Of a stretch of DNA of 64,000 bases, positions 19,272-29,105 are shown piece after piece (positions within the stretch are counted from its first letter, which is position 1; each line of letters starts with the position of its first letter). The notes under the pieces are model-generated. The model was not told the DNA's origin. It searched no databases and saw only the letters and a list, made by a program, of their open reading frames with translations. The position numbers and the translations under genes were made by a program. Origin of the DNA: Flavobacterium pectinovorum (GTDB taxonomy: Bacteria; Bacteroidota; Bacteroidia; Flavobacteriales; Flavobacteriaceae); contig NZ_FRBX01000003.1 in the NCBI RefSeq assembly GCF_900142715.1, positions 124,001-188,000 on the forward strand, written 5' to 3'.

Positions 19272-20222
19272 ATGAAAAAAGTTTTTTTATCCGCAGTTAC
19301 AGCCCTGTTGCTGTTCTCATGTCAAAATGATTCAACAGAATCAGCAGACTCAAATGTAAGTGCAATTGCCCAAAGAGGATGTGCTACTCAGGAAGTTTTA
19401 GAAGCACAATTAAAAGCTGATCCTACATTAGCTATCAGAATGAATGAAATTGAAGCTTTTACAAACAAAGCTTTACTTACAGGAAAACTTGTAAACGGTA
19501 AAGTTCAAATTCCGGTTGTTGTAAATGTTTTGTACAGAACTACTGCTGAAAACATTTCGAATGCACAAATCCAAACACAAATCGATGTATTAAACAAAGA
19601 TTTTAATGCATTAAACTCTGATTTCGGTAGTGTACCAGCACTATTTTCTGGTGTTAAAGCGAATGTTGGTATTTCATTTGTTTTAGATCAGGTAATTAGA
19701 AAATCGACTACAAAAACATCTTGGGGAACAAATGATGCTATGAAAAAAGTGGCTCAGGGAGGTCTTGCACCAACTTCGCCAACTACAAAGCTTAACTTAT
19801 GGGCTTGTAAAATTGGTGGCGGAATTTTAGGTTATGCACAATTTCCTGGTGGAGCTTCTGCTACTGACGGAGTTGTAATTGACACTCAATATTTTGGCTT
19901 ATCTGGTTCAGCAGCTGCTCCTTACAATTTAGGAAGAACAGGTACTCACGAAGTAGGTCACTGGATGAATTTACGTCATATTTGGGGAGATGCAACTTGC
20001 GGAAGCGATTTAGTATCTGATACGCCAACTCACAACACTGCAAACTACGGTGTACCGGCTTACCCACATTACAGCACATGTTCTGGAACTCCTGTAGAAA
20101 TGACAATGAACTACATGGATTATACAGATGATAATGCAATGTACATGTTCTCTAACGGACAAAAAAGCAGAATGGCTGCGATTTTTGTAACCGGAGGTCC
20201 AAGAGCTGCATTTGGAATCTAA
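19272..20222 (+). CDS. M43 (cytophagalysin-type) zinc metalloprotease lipoprotein
   Basis: This 316-residue protein has a lipoprotein signal peptide (MKKVFLSAVTALLLFSCQN, lipid-attachment Cys17). The zinc site is HEVGHWMNLRH with ligands His226, His230 and His236, catalytic Glu227, and the following Trp-Gly-Asp; the Met-turn is MTMNYMDY around Met282. These are hallmarks of peptidase family M43B. The enzyme is probably on the cell surface or in the periplasm and degrades proteins or peptides. Unlike many family members it has no C-terminal T9SS sorting domain, since the lipid anchor takes that role. It is monocistronic with its own terminator. Confidence 0.92.
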   Translation: MKKVFLSAVTALLLFSCQNDSTESADSNVSAIAQRGCATQEVLEAQLKADPTLAIRMNEIEAFTNKALLTGKLVNGKVQIPVVVNVLYRTTAENISNAQIQTQIDVLNKDFNALNSDFGSVPALFSGVKANVGISFVLDQVIRKSTTKTSWGTNDAMKKVAQGGLAPTSPTTKLNLWACKIGGGILGYAQFPGGASATDGVVIDTQYFGLSGSAAAPYNLGRTGTHEVGHWMNLRHIWGDATCGSDLVSDTPTHNTANYGVPAYPHYSTCSGTPVEMTMNYMDYTDDNAMYMFSNGQKSRMAAIFVTGGPRAAFGI

Positions 20223-20244
20223 AATATATCCTTATGATATAATT

Positions 20245-20277
20245 AAAGCGAGATATACACTATCTCGCTTTTTTTGT
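20245..20277 (+). terminator. terminator of the M43 protease gene
   Basis: The arms AAAGCGAGATA and TATCTCGCTTT (20245-20255 and 20261-20271) enclose a 5-base loop and are followed by TTTTTTG. It lies 23 bases past the stop codon. Confidence 0.9.
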
Positions 20278-20331
20278 TTTCGCCCTGAAATATAAAAGCT
20301 TTTTCCTATATTTATAATCTAAAACTGAATC

Positions 20332-21423
20332 ATGATCACATCAAAAATTATTTCTAATGGAATATTACGAGCTTTAACCACTATCCTGGTTGTTGGTATA
20401 ATTTTATATTTTTTATACGAAATTCAAACCGTAATTGTCTATTTATGTATTTCATTGATATTATGTTTGATAGCCAATCCGTTAGTTCAGTTTTTAAAAA
20501 ATAAATTAAAATTCGGTAATTCATTGGCGGCCACAACTACCATAATTGTTTTCATATTAACGATGATTGGTTTTATATTTTTGTTTGTTCCGTTGATTAT
20601 TTCACAAGCCAATAATTTATCCCTTTTGGATACAAATCATTTACAGGCGCAATTTTTAGAAGCCGAAAAAAGCATTGAAACTTACTTTAACATTCCTCAC
20701 GTAGATTTGAATAAAGTACTGAAAGAATCTAAGATAACATCCATGCTTAGTTTTAGTTATTTTACAGGATTTATCAATTCTATTTTAGGATTCGTTGCTG
20801 ATATGGGAATGGGATTGGTCTCTGTATTTTTTATCACTTTTTTCTTTATTAAAGATCAGGATAATTTTAAATCGACAGCCAGAAAAATTTTGCCAGATAA
20901 TAATGAAGATAAAATCATCAATTCTGTTACTAAAATCAATCACTTTTTAACCCGTTATTTTATTGGTTTACTGCTTCAATTAACAGTTGTTTTTATTTTG
21001 TATTTAATTGTTTTAATGATTTTTGGAAACAGAAATGCCTTCGTAATTGCTTTTCTGTGTGCTATACTAAATATTATTCCGTACATAGGGCCAATTATTG
21101 GAACTGTTTTAGCAGGACTTTTAACAATGATAAGCATGATTGGAAGTGATTTTCAAACAGAAATTTTACCAAAAACTATTTATGTAATCATCGGTTTTAT
21201 GATTGTTCAGGCAATTGATAATAATATTAGTCAGCCGATAATTTCATCAAAAAGTGTAAATTCGCACCCGTTAGAAATATTCCTGATTACTTTAATTAGC
21301 GGAATTACTTTTGGAATCGTAGGAATGATTATTGCAATTCCGGTTTTTACAATGGTGAAAGTAATTTTGAAAGAATTTTTTCCTGACAACAAAATTGTCT
21401 CCGTATTAACCGAAAGAATTTAG
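20332..21423 (+). CDS. AI-2E family (TqsA-like) transporter
   Basis: This 363-residue membrane protein has about eight hydrophobic helices. The family features are the N-terminal pair of helices (LTTILVVGIILYFLYEIQTVIVYLCISLILCLIANPLV) with conserved PL, the central QLTVVFILYLIVLMIFG segment, and the signature block LNIIPYIGPIIGTVLAGLLTM followed by GIVGMIIAIPVFTMVKVILKE. The family exports AI-2 or other small solutes, or acts as an ion antiporter. The substrate is unknown. It is 2 bases upstream of the methyltransferase gene. Confidence 0.9.
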   Translation: MITSKIISNGILRALTTILVVGIILYFLYEIQTVIVYLCISLILCLIANPLVQFLKNKLKFGNSLAATTTIIVFILTMIGFIFLFVPLIISQANNLSLLDTNHLQAQFLEAEKSIETYFNIPHVDLNKVLKESKITSMLSFSYFTGFINSILGFVADMGMGLVSVFFITFFFIKDQDNFKSTARKILPDNNEDKIINSVTKINHFLTRYFIGLLLQLTVVFILYLIVLMIFGNRNAFVIAFLCAILNIIPYIGPIIGTVLAGLLTMISMIGSDFQTEILPKTIYVIIGFMIVQAIDNNISQPIISSKSVNSHPLEIFLITLISGITFGIVGMIIAIPVFTMVKVILKEFFPDNKIVSVLTERI

Positions 21424-21425
21424 CA

Positions 21426-22613
21426 TTGAACACTTCTATTTTACAACAAAATATTCAAGAATTTATTACCCAAAATAGCGGTGTTTCAATTACAAAATTA
21501 GCGCTTCAGAAAAATCCTTTTCCTGAAGTAGAATGGATTTCAATTTTAAATCAAATTGAAGCCAAATCAAAAGCAAAAGAAAAATTACCAACCTGGTTTT
21601 CAACAGAAAACATCATTTATCCAAGCAAGATTTCTGTAGAACAAACCTCATCTGAGAAAACAGCGACTTATAAAGCTTCTTTAATTTCGGGCGAAAGTTT
21701 AATTGATCTTACAGGAGGTTTTGGTGTTGATGATTATTATTTTTCTAAAAAGTTTAAAGTCGTTGCACATTGCGAGATTAACGAAGATTTATCGGCAATT
21801 GTAAAACATAATTTTGAGCAGTTACAAGTTGATAATTGTACATTTTATGCCGATGATTCTTCAACTATTTTAAATAATTTAGAGCAAAAATGGGATTGGA
21901 TTTATATTGATCCTTCTCGAAGAAATGATGCAAAAGGCAAAGTTTTTATGCTGAAAGACTGTTTGCCAAATGTTCCGGAATCTTTAGATTTTTACTTCGA
22001 AAAAAGCAATTCAATTTTAATTAAAACAGCGCCTTTATTAGATATTTCTGCAGGTTTATCTGAATTGAAATTCGTGAAAAATATTCATATTATTGCTTTG
22101 GAAAATGAAGTAAAAGAATTGCTTTTTGAAATTCACAATCATTATTCGGGCGAAATAACCATCAAAACAGCGAACATTTTAAAAGACAAAACTGAAACTT
22201 TTGAATTTATTTTGGGCGACCAATTAGATTTGCCTTTTTATCATTTACCACAAAAATTTCTGTACGAACCCAATTCGGCCATTATGAAATCTGGTGGTTT
22301 TGATGAAGTTAGTACTTCTTTCCAAATAAATAAACTGCATAAACATTCTCATTTATATACTTCTGATGAATTGATTGATTTTCCGGGAAGAGCTTTTGAA
22401 ATTGAAAAAGTGATTTCATACAGCAAAAATGATATGAAAACCGAACTCTTAAATCAGCAGGCAAATATTACTACCAGAAATTTTCCGGACACGGTAGAAA
22501 ACATTAGAAAAAAATGGAAAATAAAAAATGGAGGAAATTTGTATTGTTTTTTTACAACAGATAAAAATGATAACAAAATAGTTTTAATTTGCAGAAAAAT
22601 AACTGAAAAATGA
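21426..22613 (+). CDS. THUMP-like class I SAM-dependent methyltransferase
   Basis: The protein has 395 residues with a TTG start 2 bases after the transporter stop codon. Motif I of the SAM fold is LIDLTGGFGVDDYYFS (about residues 96-111), followed by VVAHCEINEDL and the catalytic-loop-like WIYIDPSRRNDAKGKVFMLKDCLPN. The C-terminal part (from about residue 290, FEIEKVISYSKND to the end) matches the THUMP-like domain. The family is found throughout Bacteroidota, with an unassigned, probably RNA, substrate. It overlaps the next gene by 4 bases (ATGA). Confidence 0.85.
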   Translation: MNTSILQQNIQEFITQNSGVSITKLALQKNPFPEVEWISILNQIEAKSKAKEKLPTWFSTENIIYPSKISVEQTSSEKTATYKASLISGESLIDLTGGFGVDDYYFSKKFKVVAHCEINEDLSAIVKHNFEQLQVDNCTFYADDSSTILNNLEQKWDWIYIDPSRRNDAKGKVFMLKDCLPNVPESLDFYFEKSNSILIKTAPLLDISAGLSELKFVKNIHIIALENEVKELLFEIHNHYSGEITIKTANILKDKTETFEFILGDQLDLPFYHLPQKFLYEPNSAIMKSGGFDEVSTSFQINKLHKHSHLYTSDELIDFPGRAFEIEKVISYSKNDMKTELLNQQANITTRNFPDTVENIRKKWKIKNGGNLYCFFTTDKNDNKIVLICRKITEK

Positions 22614-23173
22614 AACAACTAATTACATTAACTTTTTTCCTATTAACCTTTACCGCTTTTGCCCAAAAACCATGTGAATACAGTGCAAATGTATCTGATT
22701 CTATTGGTACTTATAAAGTTACAAACGAATACATGATAAGCGAAAAAAACTTTGGCGGAACTTCAAATTATGTGTTCTTTTCATTGGCACAAACTGATGG
22801 TTTACCAACCTTAAACCTGCAATTGATTCAAAAAAGCAAAGATTTTGTAAAAGCAAATTGTTTTGACAAAAATTCAAAAGTATTTTTACAATTGCAAAAC
22901 GGTAAAATTGTAACGCTAATTCATATCGATCAGGAAAACTGCGGAACTCTTATTCGCGATAAAGAATATAATAACAGGGTAACTACCGGAATTTTCATGT
23001 TTATGAAAGATAATTTTGAAGAACTAAAAAAATCTCCTGTTACGATTATGCGAATTAAATATTTAACTGATATTGAAGATTATATCGTAAGAAGCGAATT
23101 AACTTCTGAAATGAACAAAAAAGTATATCATCCTGATACTTATTTCATGGAAAACATTCGATGCGTTGAATAA
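22610..23173 (+). CDS. secreted protein of unknown function
   Basis: This 187-residue protein has a signal peptide ending AFAQ (MKQLITLTFFLLTFTAFAQ). I do not recognise a family. Two Cys (early KPC and ENC) and a C-terminal MENIRCVE could form disulfides. The start overlaps the methyltransferase stop by 4 bases, so the two are co-translated. A decayed copy of its last ~55 codons lies at 28936-29105, beyond the giant repeat protein. Periplasmic or outer-membrane location is inferred from the signal peptide only. Confidence 0.75.
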   Translation: MKQLITLTFFLLTFTAFAQKPCEYSANVSDSIGTYKVTNEYMISEKNFGGTSNYVFFSLAQTDGLPTLNLQLIQKSKDFVKANCFDKNSKVFLQLQNGKIVTLIHIDQENCGTLIRDKEYNNRVTTGIFMFMKDNFEELKKSPVTIMRIKYLTDIEDYIVRSELTSEMNKKVYHPDTYFMENIRCVE

Positions 23174-23192
23174 CTATTCGCCATTTCTCATA

Positions 23193-23226
23193 AAAAAAAC
23201 CATTCCGCAAAACGGAATGGTTTTTA
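23193..23226. terminator. bidirectional terminator between convergent genes
   Basis: The arms AAAACCATTCCG and CGGAATGGTTTT surround a CAAAA loop, with A-rich sequence on the left and TTTTT on the right. It serves the secreted-protein gene on the plus strand (23173) and the giant surface gene on the minus strand (23245). Confidence 0.85.
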
Positions 23227-23244
23227 AATTAACCTCAATTCAAT

Positions 23245-26200
23245 TTAATAACTTACTTTTTTTGTCTCAGTTCGATTATTATCTAAAACAACTTTGACGA
23301 TCAAAATCTGATGACGGTTGGTTAAATTATCTATAACCAGTTTAGAATCGCCAATTTTCTCTTTTTTATAGAGTAAACTACCTGACATATCATAAACAAG
23401 GACCTCATCAATATTTTCATTAAAAGTTTCAACGTTAATCACTTTGTTTGCAGAAGCTATTGAAATTGAATTGTTTGCCGATTTTGCACCTTCTGGTGCG
23501 AAAAATTGATAAGGAACTCCAACTGTTACGTCCTGATCACAACCTTGCTCTGAAATTATTTTTAGAAGATAAGTACCGGATGACAGGTTATCAATAAGTA
23601 AAGAACCTGTATTTGATTCGTAAATTGTTCCGCCTGGACTAATCGCTACCAACGAATTACCCTCAGGTAAATTTTCTACAAAAATACTCCCCAAAGATCC
23701 AGATGTTTCTGGTGTAGTTGTAATTGTAACTTCCGGCGATTGGTTAATAGGTACTGTAAAAACCGAACCTGTACTTACGACACCGTTGGCATCTTTTACA
23801 GTCAATGTTCCGGTATAAGTTCCGCCACCAGTTCCCGCAGGAATCAGAATCTTGATTGGGCTGGCAGGCAATTCTGCATCTGTAACGGCTGCAAAACTAT
23901 TTGCAGGAGAAGAATCCCAAACAATACTATAAGAGACCGGAGATCCTGTTGTTGCACTGTAGCTTAACGCTGTTCCTTGCAGATCATTACTTGAACAAAC
24001 AGTATTTGTTGATTCTGCTACTGTTATTGTTGGTGGTACAACCGCATCATTAACTACTATTGTTACGCCCACAGCTTCAACAATACAAGTTTCGTTATAA
24101 ATAGTCAGTATTCCAACATAGGTTCCGTCCGGAATATTTGGAGATATTTCAATTGTATTGATCACGCCCCCGCCCGGAGCAAAAGTAAATGGAGTTAAAC
24201 CTTGATTGTCTATTGGACTGTTTGTTGAAAAAATGTCCCAATTAATAGAATACCCTGTCGGGTTTCCTGTAACTGCAGTATATGCCAATGATGTTGTTTG
24301 TGAACTGGTACTTGTAAAAACCGGAGAGATTGTTCCATTTGTTGTAATTGTAGGAGGTGGATTTACAGTTACTGTAAAAAGTGAACCTGCACTGCTAACA
24401 TTGCTCGCATTTTTAACAGTCAATGTTCCGGTATAGGTGCCGGCAGCAGCTCCCGCAGGAACAGCAATCGTGATTGGACTGGCTGGTAATGCCGCATCTG
24501 TAACCGCTGCAAAACTATTTGCAGGAGAAGAATCCCAAACAATACTATAAGAAACAGGAGATCCCGTTGTTGCACTGTAACTTAACGTTGTACTTTGTGC
24601 AGCATTACTTCTACAAACTGTATTTGCTGATTCTGCTGCTGTTATTTCTGGTAAATCCTCTACTGTTACAGTTGTTGGTGCAGAATTTACTATTGCACAA
24701 TCCCCATTCTGAACAACTGCTCTAAATTGTGTAGTTGCTGTTAATACACCTGAAGTGTAAGTCGTATTTGTATTAGCAACATCAACCCATGTCGTAAAAG
24801 GGCTTACAGATGACTGCCACTTAATAACTGAACCTGTATGACCAGATAAAGTCAACAGATCACTTGTGCTTCCAGAAATAATTGTTGTTCCGCCATTTAC
24901 TGTTCCGCCTACAGTTTTTGGATTTACTGTTATAGTTACCGGATAATATTCTGAATCGCAAAAATCACTTTTCACTGTAAATAATCCTTGATAAGTTCCC
25001 GGCAATGCATTTGCTGGTATCGAAAATTCGATTTTACCTCCGCTTGGATCAAAAGTCTGCTCACCATAAATAATATCCGGTAAGAAAGCATCATTTCCAT
25101 CTTCCTCCCAATCAATAGCATAACCAGTAGGATTTCCAGAAGACGCACTATAGGATAAAGCTGATACCGAGGAGGTACCTGCACAAGTTTCAGATAATAT
25201 TCCATCAGTTACAATTGTTGGAGTTGCATTTACAGTTACAATAAAAAGAGAACCTGTGCTGCTAGCTCCATTTACATTTTTTACAGTCAATACACCAAAA
25301 TAAGTTCCGGCAGCAGTTCCGGCAGGAACAGCAATCGTTATATCACCGGCAGGCAGTACTTCATCAGTCACAGCAACAAAACTGTTTGTAGGAGAAGAAT
25401 CCCATACTATGCTGTAGGTAACCGGCGATCCGGTTGTTTCACTGTAATATAACGTTGTACTTTGCGCTGCTGCACTTGAACATACAGCATATGCACCAAC
25501 TCCGGTTATAGTAGGTAATTCCTCTACTGTTACAGTTGTTGCAGCAGAATTTACTACTGCACAATCCCCACTTTGTAGAACTGCTCTAAATTGTGTAGTT
25601 GCTGTTAATACCTCAGAAGTGTAAGTTGTATTTGTATTGGCAATATCGTCCCATGTCGTAAAAGGGCTTACAGATGACTGCCACTTAACAACTGAACCTG
25701 TATGACCTGACAATGTTAGTAAACCACTTGTGTTTCCGGAGGTAATTGTTGTTCCGCCATTTACTGTTCCACCAACAGTTGCCGGGAATATTGTTATGGT
25801 TACCGGATATTGAGAACTGCAAAATTCATTTTCTAATGTAAATAATCCTTCATAGGTTCCCGGCAAAGCATTTGCTGGTATTGCTATTTCGATCTTTCCT
25901 CCATCTGGATCAAAATTTTGTAATGTATCAGGAATATCTGAAAGGAAGGCTTCATTTGCCGCATTGTCCCAATCAATAGCATAACTTGTAGCATTTCCGG
26001 AAGAAGCAGTATATGTTAAAGCAGATACCGAAGCGCTGCCTGCACAAACTACAGAGAATTCTCCGTCTGTTGTAAGTGTTGGAGTTGCATTTACAGTTAC
26101 TGTAAAAATTGAACCTGCACTTGTACCCCCGTTTGCATTTTTTACTGTCAATGTTCCGGTATAAGTTCCGGCAGCAGTTCCGGCTGGAACAGTAATATGG

Positions 26201-28527
26201 ATAATAGGAAGAGTACCGCCAAACAATTGTTCATCAATAACAGCTGCAAAATTGTTTGCAGGAGAAGAATCCCATACGATACTGTATGTAAGCGGAGACC
26301 CGGTCGTTTCATAAATTAAATCTGTCTCCTGCTCTGCAGTACTTGAACATACACTAGTTACGGCTATTACATCTACAGTAGGTAAAGCCTCTACTGTAAC
26401 CGTTGTTGCAGCAGAATTTACAACCGGACAAAATCCATTTCGTACAACTGCTCTAAATTGTGTAGTTTCTGTTAATACTTCTGAAGTATAAGTTGTATCT
26501 GTATTGGCAATATCTACCCAGGTCGTAAACGGACTCACTGATGACTGCCATTTAACAACAGTTCCTGTATGACCTGATAAAGTCAACAAACCACTTGTCT
26601 CTCCAGAATTAATTGTTGTTCCGCCAGTTACTGTTCCGCCAACAGCTTGCTCAATTATTGTTATGGTTACCGGATATGCAGAACTGCAAGATCCATTTTT
26701 CACTATAAGTGACCCGTTATAGGTTCCCGGCAAAACATTTGCTGGTATTTCTATTTCAATTTTACTTCCAGTTGGATCAAAAACGTTTGGAATATCAGGA
26801 ATATCCGGTAAGAAAGCGGCATTTGCTGTACTGTTCCAATCAATGGCATAACTTGTAGGATTACCGGAAGAAGCAATATAAAATAAAGTTGCTATTTGCG
26901 AAGAGCCGTTTGCACAAATTAGAGAAAATACGCCATCTGATGTAATTGTAGGAGTTTCATTTATAGTTACAGTAAAAATTGAACCTGTACTTATACCGCC
27001 GTTTGCATTTTTCACAGTTAATGTTCCGGTATAAGTTCCGGCGGCAGCTCCGGCAGGAACTGCAATCGTAATTGGACTGGATGGCAATGCTGCATCTGTA
27101 ACAGCTGCAAAACTATTTGCAGGAGAAGAATTCCAAACTATACTATAGGTAATTGGAGATCCCGTTGTTGCACTGTAACTTAGAGCTGTACTTTGTGCAG
27201 TAGCACTTGTACATACATTACTTGCAGCTAATCCCGTTATAGTGGGTAAAGGCACTACTGTTACTGTTGTTGCAGCAGAATTTGCTGCTGCACAAGCACC
27301 ACTCTGAACAACTGCTCTAAATTGTGTAGTTGCTGTTAATGTTCCTGAAGTATAAGTTGTATTTGTATTTGCAATATCAACCCATGTTGTAAACGGACTC
27401 ACTGATGACTGCCATTTAACAACAGTTCCTGTATGACCTGATAAAGTTAATAAACCACTTGTGCTTCCTGCATTAATTGTTGTTCCGCCAGTTACTGTTC
27501 CTGCAACTGTGGCAGGCGAAATAATTACTGTGGCAGTATTGTTAGAACTAATAGTTGAAGAACAAGTCTGAGAAGTAATTTTGGTTACTGTTATTGTACT
27601 GGAACCTACAGTATTTAATCCTACTGCTGTAAAGACACCGGTTCCTGCTGTGCTCACTGTTAAATTTGCTGTTAATGCTGTAGCACTGGGATTACTTCTG
27701 TTATAAGTCACTACATAATTACCAACCGGTAATGATGATGCGCCAGAAGTTACTGTTACTGTTGATGTTGTACCGCTAGAAGCACACACATTAGTGGCTG
27801 TTGTACTGGTAATATTATAAGTTGGACACGTATAAGAAATAGTTAACTGACCTGCCGCACCAGTACCTCCAACTTGAGCGGCACCTAATGCAGAATTTAT
27901 TGCCCCACCGCCACCGCCACCTGGAGATGAACCAGCATTTCCGGGTGCAGTACCCAAAATTAGACTCGATAACGATGCACCTCCTGCACCTCCGGCGTTA
28001 GCCCCCGCACCACCAGCTCCTGAAGAAAGCAATAATGATAATAGTGATGTACTACCATTGCCTCCTGAAGTTCCTGCAAAACGAACTGTTCCTTTTGAAT
28101 TTGCAACTGTTCCTCCAATGCCACCAACAGGTGTTCCACCTGCATTGTTTGCTCCTCCACCTGAACCACCAGCGGCTAGAAATAAAGATTCATACCCTGT
28201 AATAGTAGAATTGCCTCCTGCTGTGCCATTAGCTCCGGAAGCTCCCAAAGTCTGACCAGCCACTACTACATTCAAGGTAGCTCCGGGAGTAACTGTAAGT
28301 GTGGAGCTTGCGAAGGCTCCTCCGCCTCCACCGGCAGCACCTCTTCCTAAAAGCAATCCGGCACCGCTCGCACCTCCGCCGGATCCTCCTCCGCCCCATG
28401 CACTTACATTAATAGAAGTTACACCATTCGGGACAGGAAATGTTCCGTTGGTGACAAATGTTTTCGTGGTCTGAGCCCAGGAAAAAGTAATAATAAAAAC
28501 GAGCAATAAACATAATTTTAGTCTCAT
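23245..28527 (-). CDS. giant repeat-rich secreted protein with T9SS sorting domain
   Basis: The protein has 1,760 residues. It has a signal peptide (MRLKLCLLLVFIITFSWAQ), then a glycine-rich domain (about residues 40-230, many GGGGSGG and GAGGAGG runs, PGATLNVVVAG). An Ig-like segment follows (about 235-335), then four tandem copies of a ~288-residue module starting near residues 340, 628, 917 and 1205. Each contains GGTT, LTLSGHTG, VKWQSSVSPFTTW, AATTVTV and PAGTYTGTLTVKN blocks. A shorter fifth piece and a C-terminal T9SS type A sorting domain (about 1680-1760) follow. It is probably secreted and attached to the cell surface; an adhesin-like role is inferred. Repeat copies are close to identical in parts. 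Confidence 0.9.
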   Translation of the reverse strand: MRLKLCLLLVFIITFSWAQTTKTFVTNGTFPVPNGVTSINVSAWGGGGSGGGASGAGLLLGRGAAGGGGGAFASSTLTVTPGATLNVVVAGQTLGASGANGTAGGNSTITGYESLFLAAGGSGGGANNAGGTPVGGIGGTVANSKGTVRFAGTSGGNGSTSLLSLLLSSGAGGAGANAGGAGGASLSSLILGTAPGNAGSSPGGGGGGAINSALGAAQVGGTGAAGQLTISYTCPTYNITSTTATNVCASSGTTSTVTVTSGASSLPVGNYVVTYNRSNPSATALTANLTVSTAGTGVFTAVGLNTVGSSTITVTKITSQTCSSTISSNNTATVIISPATVAGTVTGGTTINAGSTSGLLTLSGHTGTVVKWQSSVSPFTTWVDIANTNTTYTSGTLTATTQFRAVVQSGACAAANSAATTVTVVPLPTITGLAASNVCTSATAQSTALSYSATTGSPITYSIVWNSSPANSFAAVTDAALPSSPITIAVPAGAAAGTYTGTLTVKNANGGISTGSIFTVTINETPTITSDGVFSLICANGSSQIATLFYIASSGNPTSYAIDWNSTANAAFLPDIPDIPNVFDPTGSKIEIEIPANVLPGTYNGSLIVKNGSCSSAYPVTITIIEQAVGGTVTGGTTINSGETSGLLTLSGHTGTVVKWQSSVSPFTTWVDIANTDTTYTSEVLTETTQFRAVVRNGFCPVVNSAATTVTVEALPTVDVIAVTSVCSSTAEQETDLIYETTGSPLTYSIVWDSSPANNFAAVIDEQLFGGTLPIIHITVPAGTAAGTYTGTLTVKNANGGTSAGSIFTVTVNATPTLTTDGEFSVVCAGSASVSALTYTASSGNATSYAIDWDNAANEAFLSDIPDTLQNFDPDGGKIEIAIPANALPGTYEGLFTLENEFCSSQYPVTITIFPATVGGTVNGGTTITSGNTSGLLTLSGHTGSVVKWQSSVSPFTTWDDIANTNTTYTSEVLTATTQFRAVLQSGDCAVVNSAATTVTVEELPTITGVGAYAVCSSAAAQSTTLYYSETTGSPVTYSIVWDSSPTNSFVAVTDEVLPAGDITIAVPAGTAAGTYFGVLTVKNVNGASSTGSLFIVTVNATPTIVTDGILSETCAGTSSVSALSYSASSGNPTGYAIDWEEDGNDAFLPDIIYGEQTFDPSGGKIEFSIPANALPGTYQGLFTVKSDFCDSEYYPVTITVNPKTVGGTVNGGTTIISGSTSDLLTLSGHTGSVIKWQSSVSPFTTWVDVANTNTTYTSGVLTATTQFRAVVQNGDCAIVNSAPTTVTVEDLPEITAAESANTVCRSNAAQSTTLSYSATTGSPVSYSIVWDSSPANSFAAVTDAALPASPITIAVPAGAAAGTYTGTLTVKNASNVSSAGSLFTVTVNPPPTITTNGTISPVFTSTSSQTTSLAYTAVTGNPTGYSINWDIFSTNSPIDNQGLTPFTFAPGGGVINTIEISPNIPDGTYVGILTIYNETCIVEAVGVTIVVNDAVVPPTITVAESTNTVCSSNDLQGTALSYSATTGSPVSYSIVWDSSPANSFAAVTDAELPASPIKILIPAGTGGGTYTGTLTVKDANGVVSTGSVFTVPINQSPEVTITTTPETSGSLGSIFVENLPEGNSLVAISPGGTIYESNTGSLLIDNLSSGTYLLKIISEQGCDQDVTVGVPYQFFAPEGAKSANNSISIASANKVINVETFNENIDEVLVYDMSGSLLYKKEKIGDSKLVIDNLTNRHQILIVKVVLDNNRTETKKVSY

Positions 28528-28935
28528 AATAATAATTTTTTAATGGTTAAAAAAAAACTTTTGTTAATAATGAGGCTTATACAAAAACAGAAGCATATCT
28601 GACTAAAGGAGCTAGTCAAAGCATTCTTTCTAAGGAGGATATAAAATCACAACTATCTAATATATAGGTAGTTAAAAAACTAGGATGATGAAATTAACCA
28701 AAAAAAATTAATCAATAATATATAATTCAGTATATTATTATGCACTTCGACAGATAAGGTAAGATTATTCTCTCTTTTTTAACATTCAAAACAGTAATTT
28801 GTTAGAATTAACTTTTTTTATATTCTTAATACATAAGTTTAATCCTATATAAATAAAAATAAAATCATTATATCTTCAAGTTTTATAAACAGATGTAAAT
28901 CACGACAAAAAATAGAATACGGAGTAATTAAAGAA
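28528..28935. other. AT-rich intergenic region upstream of the giant gene
   Basis: No gene was seen. It should contain the promoter of the giant secreted-protein gene on the minus strand, but no clear TAnnTTTG box was found. The right-hand part leads into the decayed gene copy at 28936. Confidence 0.4.
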
Positions 28936-29105
28936 ATTTTATGTGCATGGAAAACAATTTTAAAGAACTAAAAATTGTCTGCTACGATTATGCGAGTTGA
29001 ATATTTTATTGATATTAATAATAGTATCTAAGAAGCGATAATCTTCTTAAATGAATAACAAAAAATACTTTGTGGATATCTGGATATGCGGAATAGTTAT
29101 TCGCA
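28936..29105 (+). pseudogene. decayed 3' copy of the small secreted-protein gene at 22610-23173
   Basis: The sequence aligns with the last ~170 bases of the small secreted gene. Shared stretches include AAGAACTAAAAA, TACGATTATGCGA and TAAGAAGCGA, in the same order and on the same strand, ending near GAATARYTATTCGC. Small gaps and in-frame stops mean it can no longer encode the protein. It touches the 3' end of the D-Ala-D-Ala dipeptidase gene. The intact gene and this relic bracket the giant surface gene. Confidence 0.75.

Noticed and set aside
23740..28255. Plus-strand and other-frame ORFs within the giant repeat gene
   Set aside because: They follow the repeated sequence, lack signal or family features, and the minus-strand frame is continuous with a signal peptide and a T9SS tail.
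23245..28527. CRISPR-like regular repeats
   Set aside because: The ~864-base period is coding and in frame, far longer than a CRISPR repeat-spacer unit; no cas genes are present.
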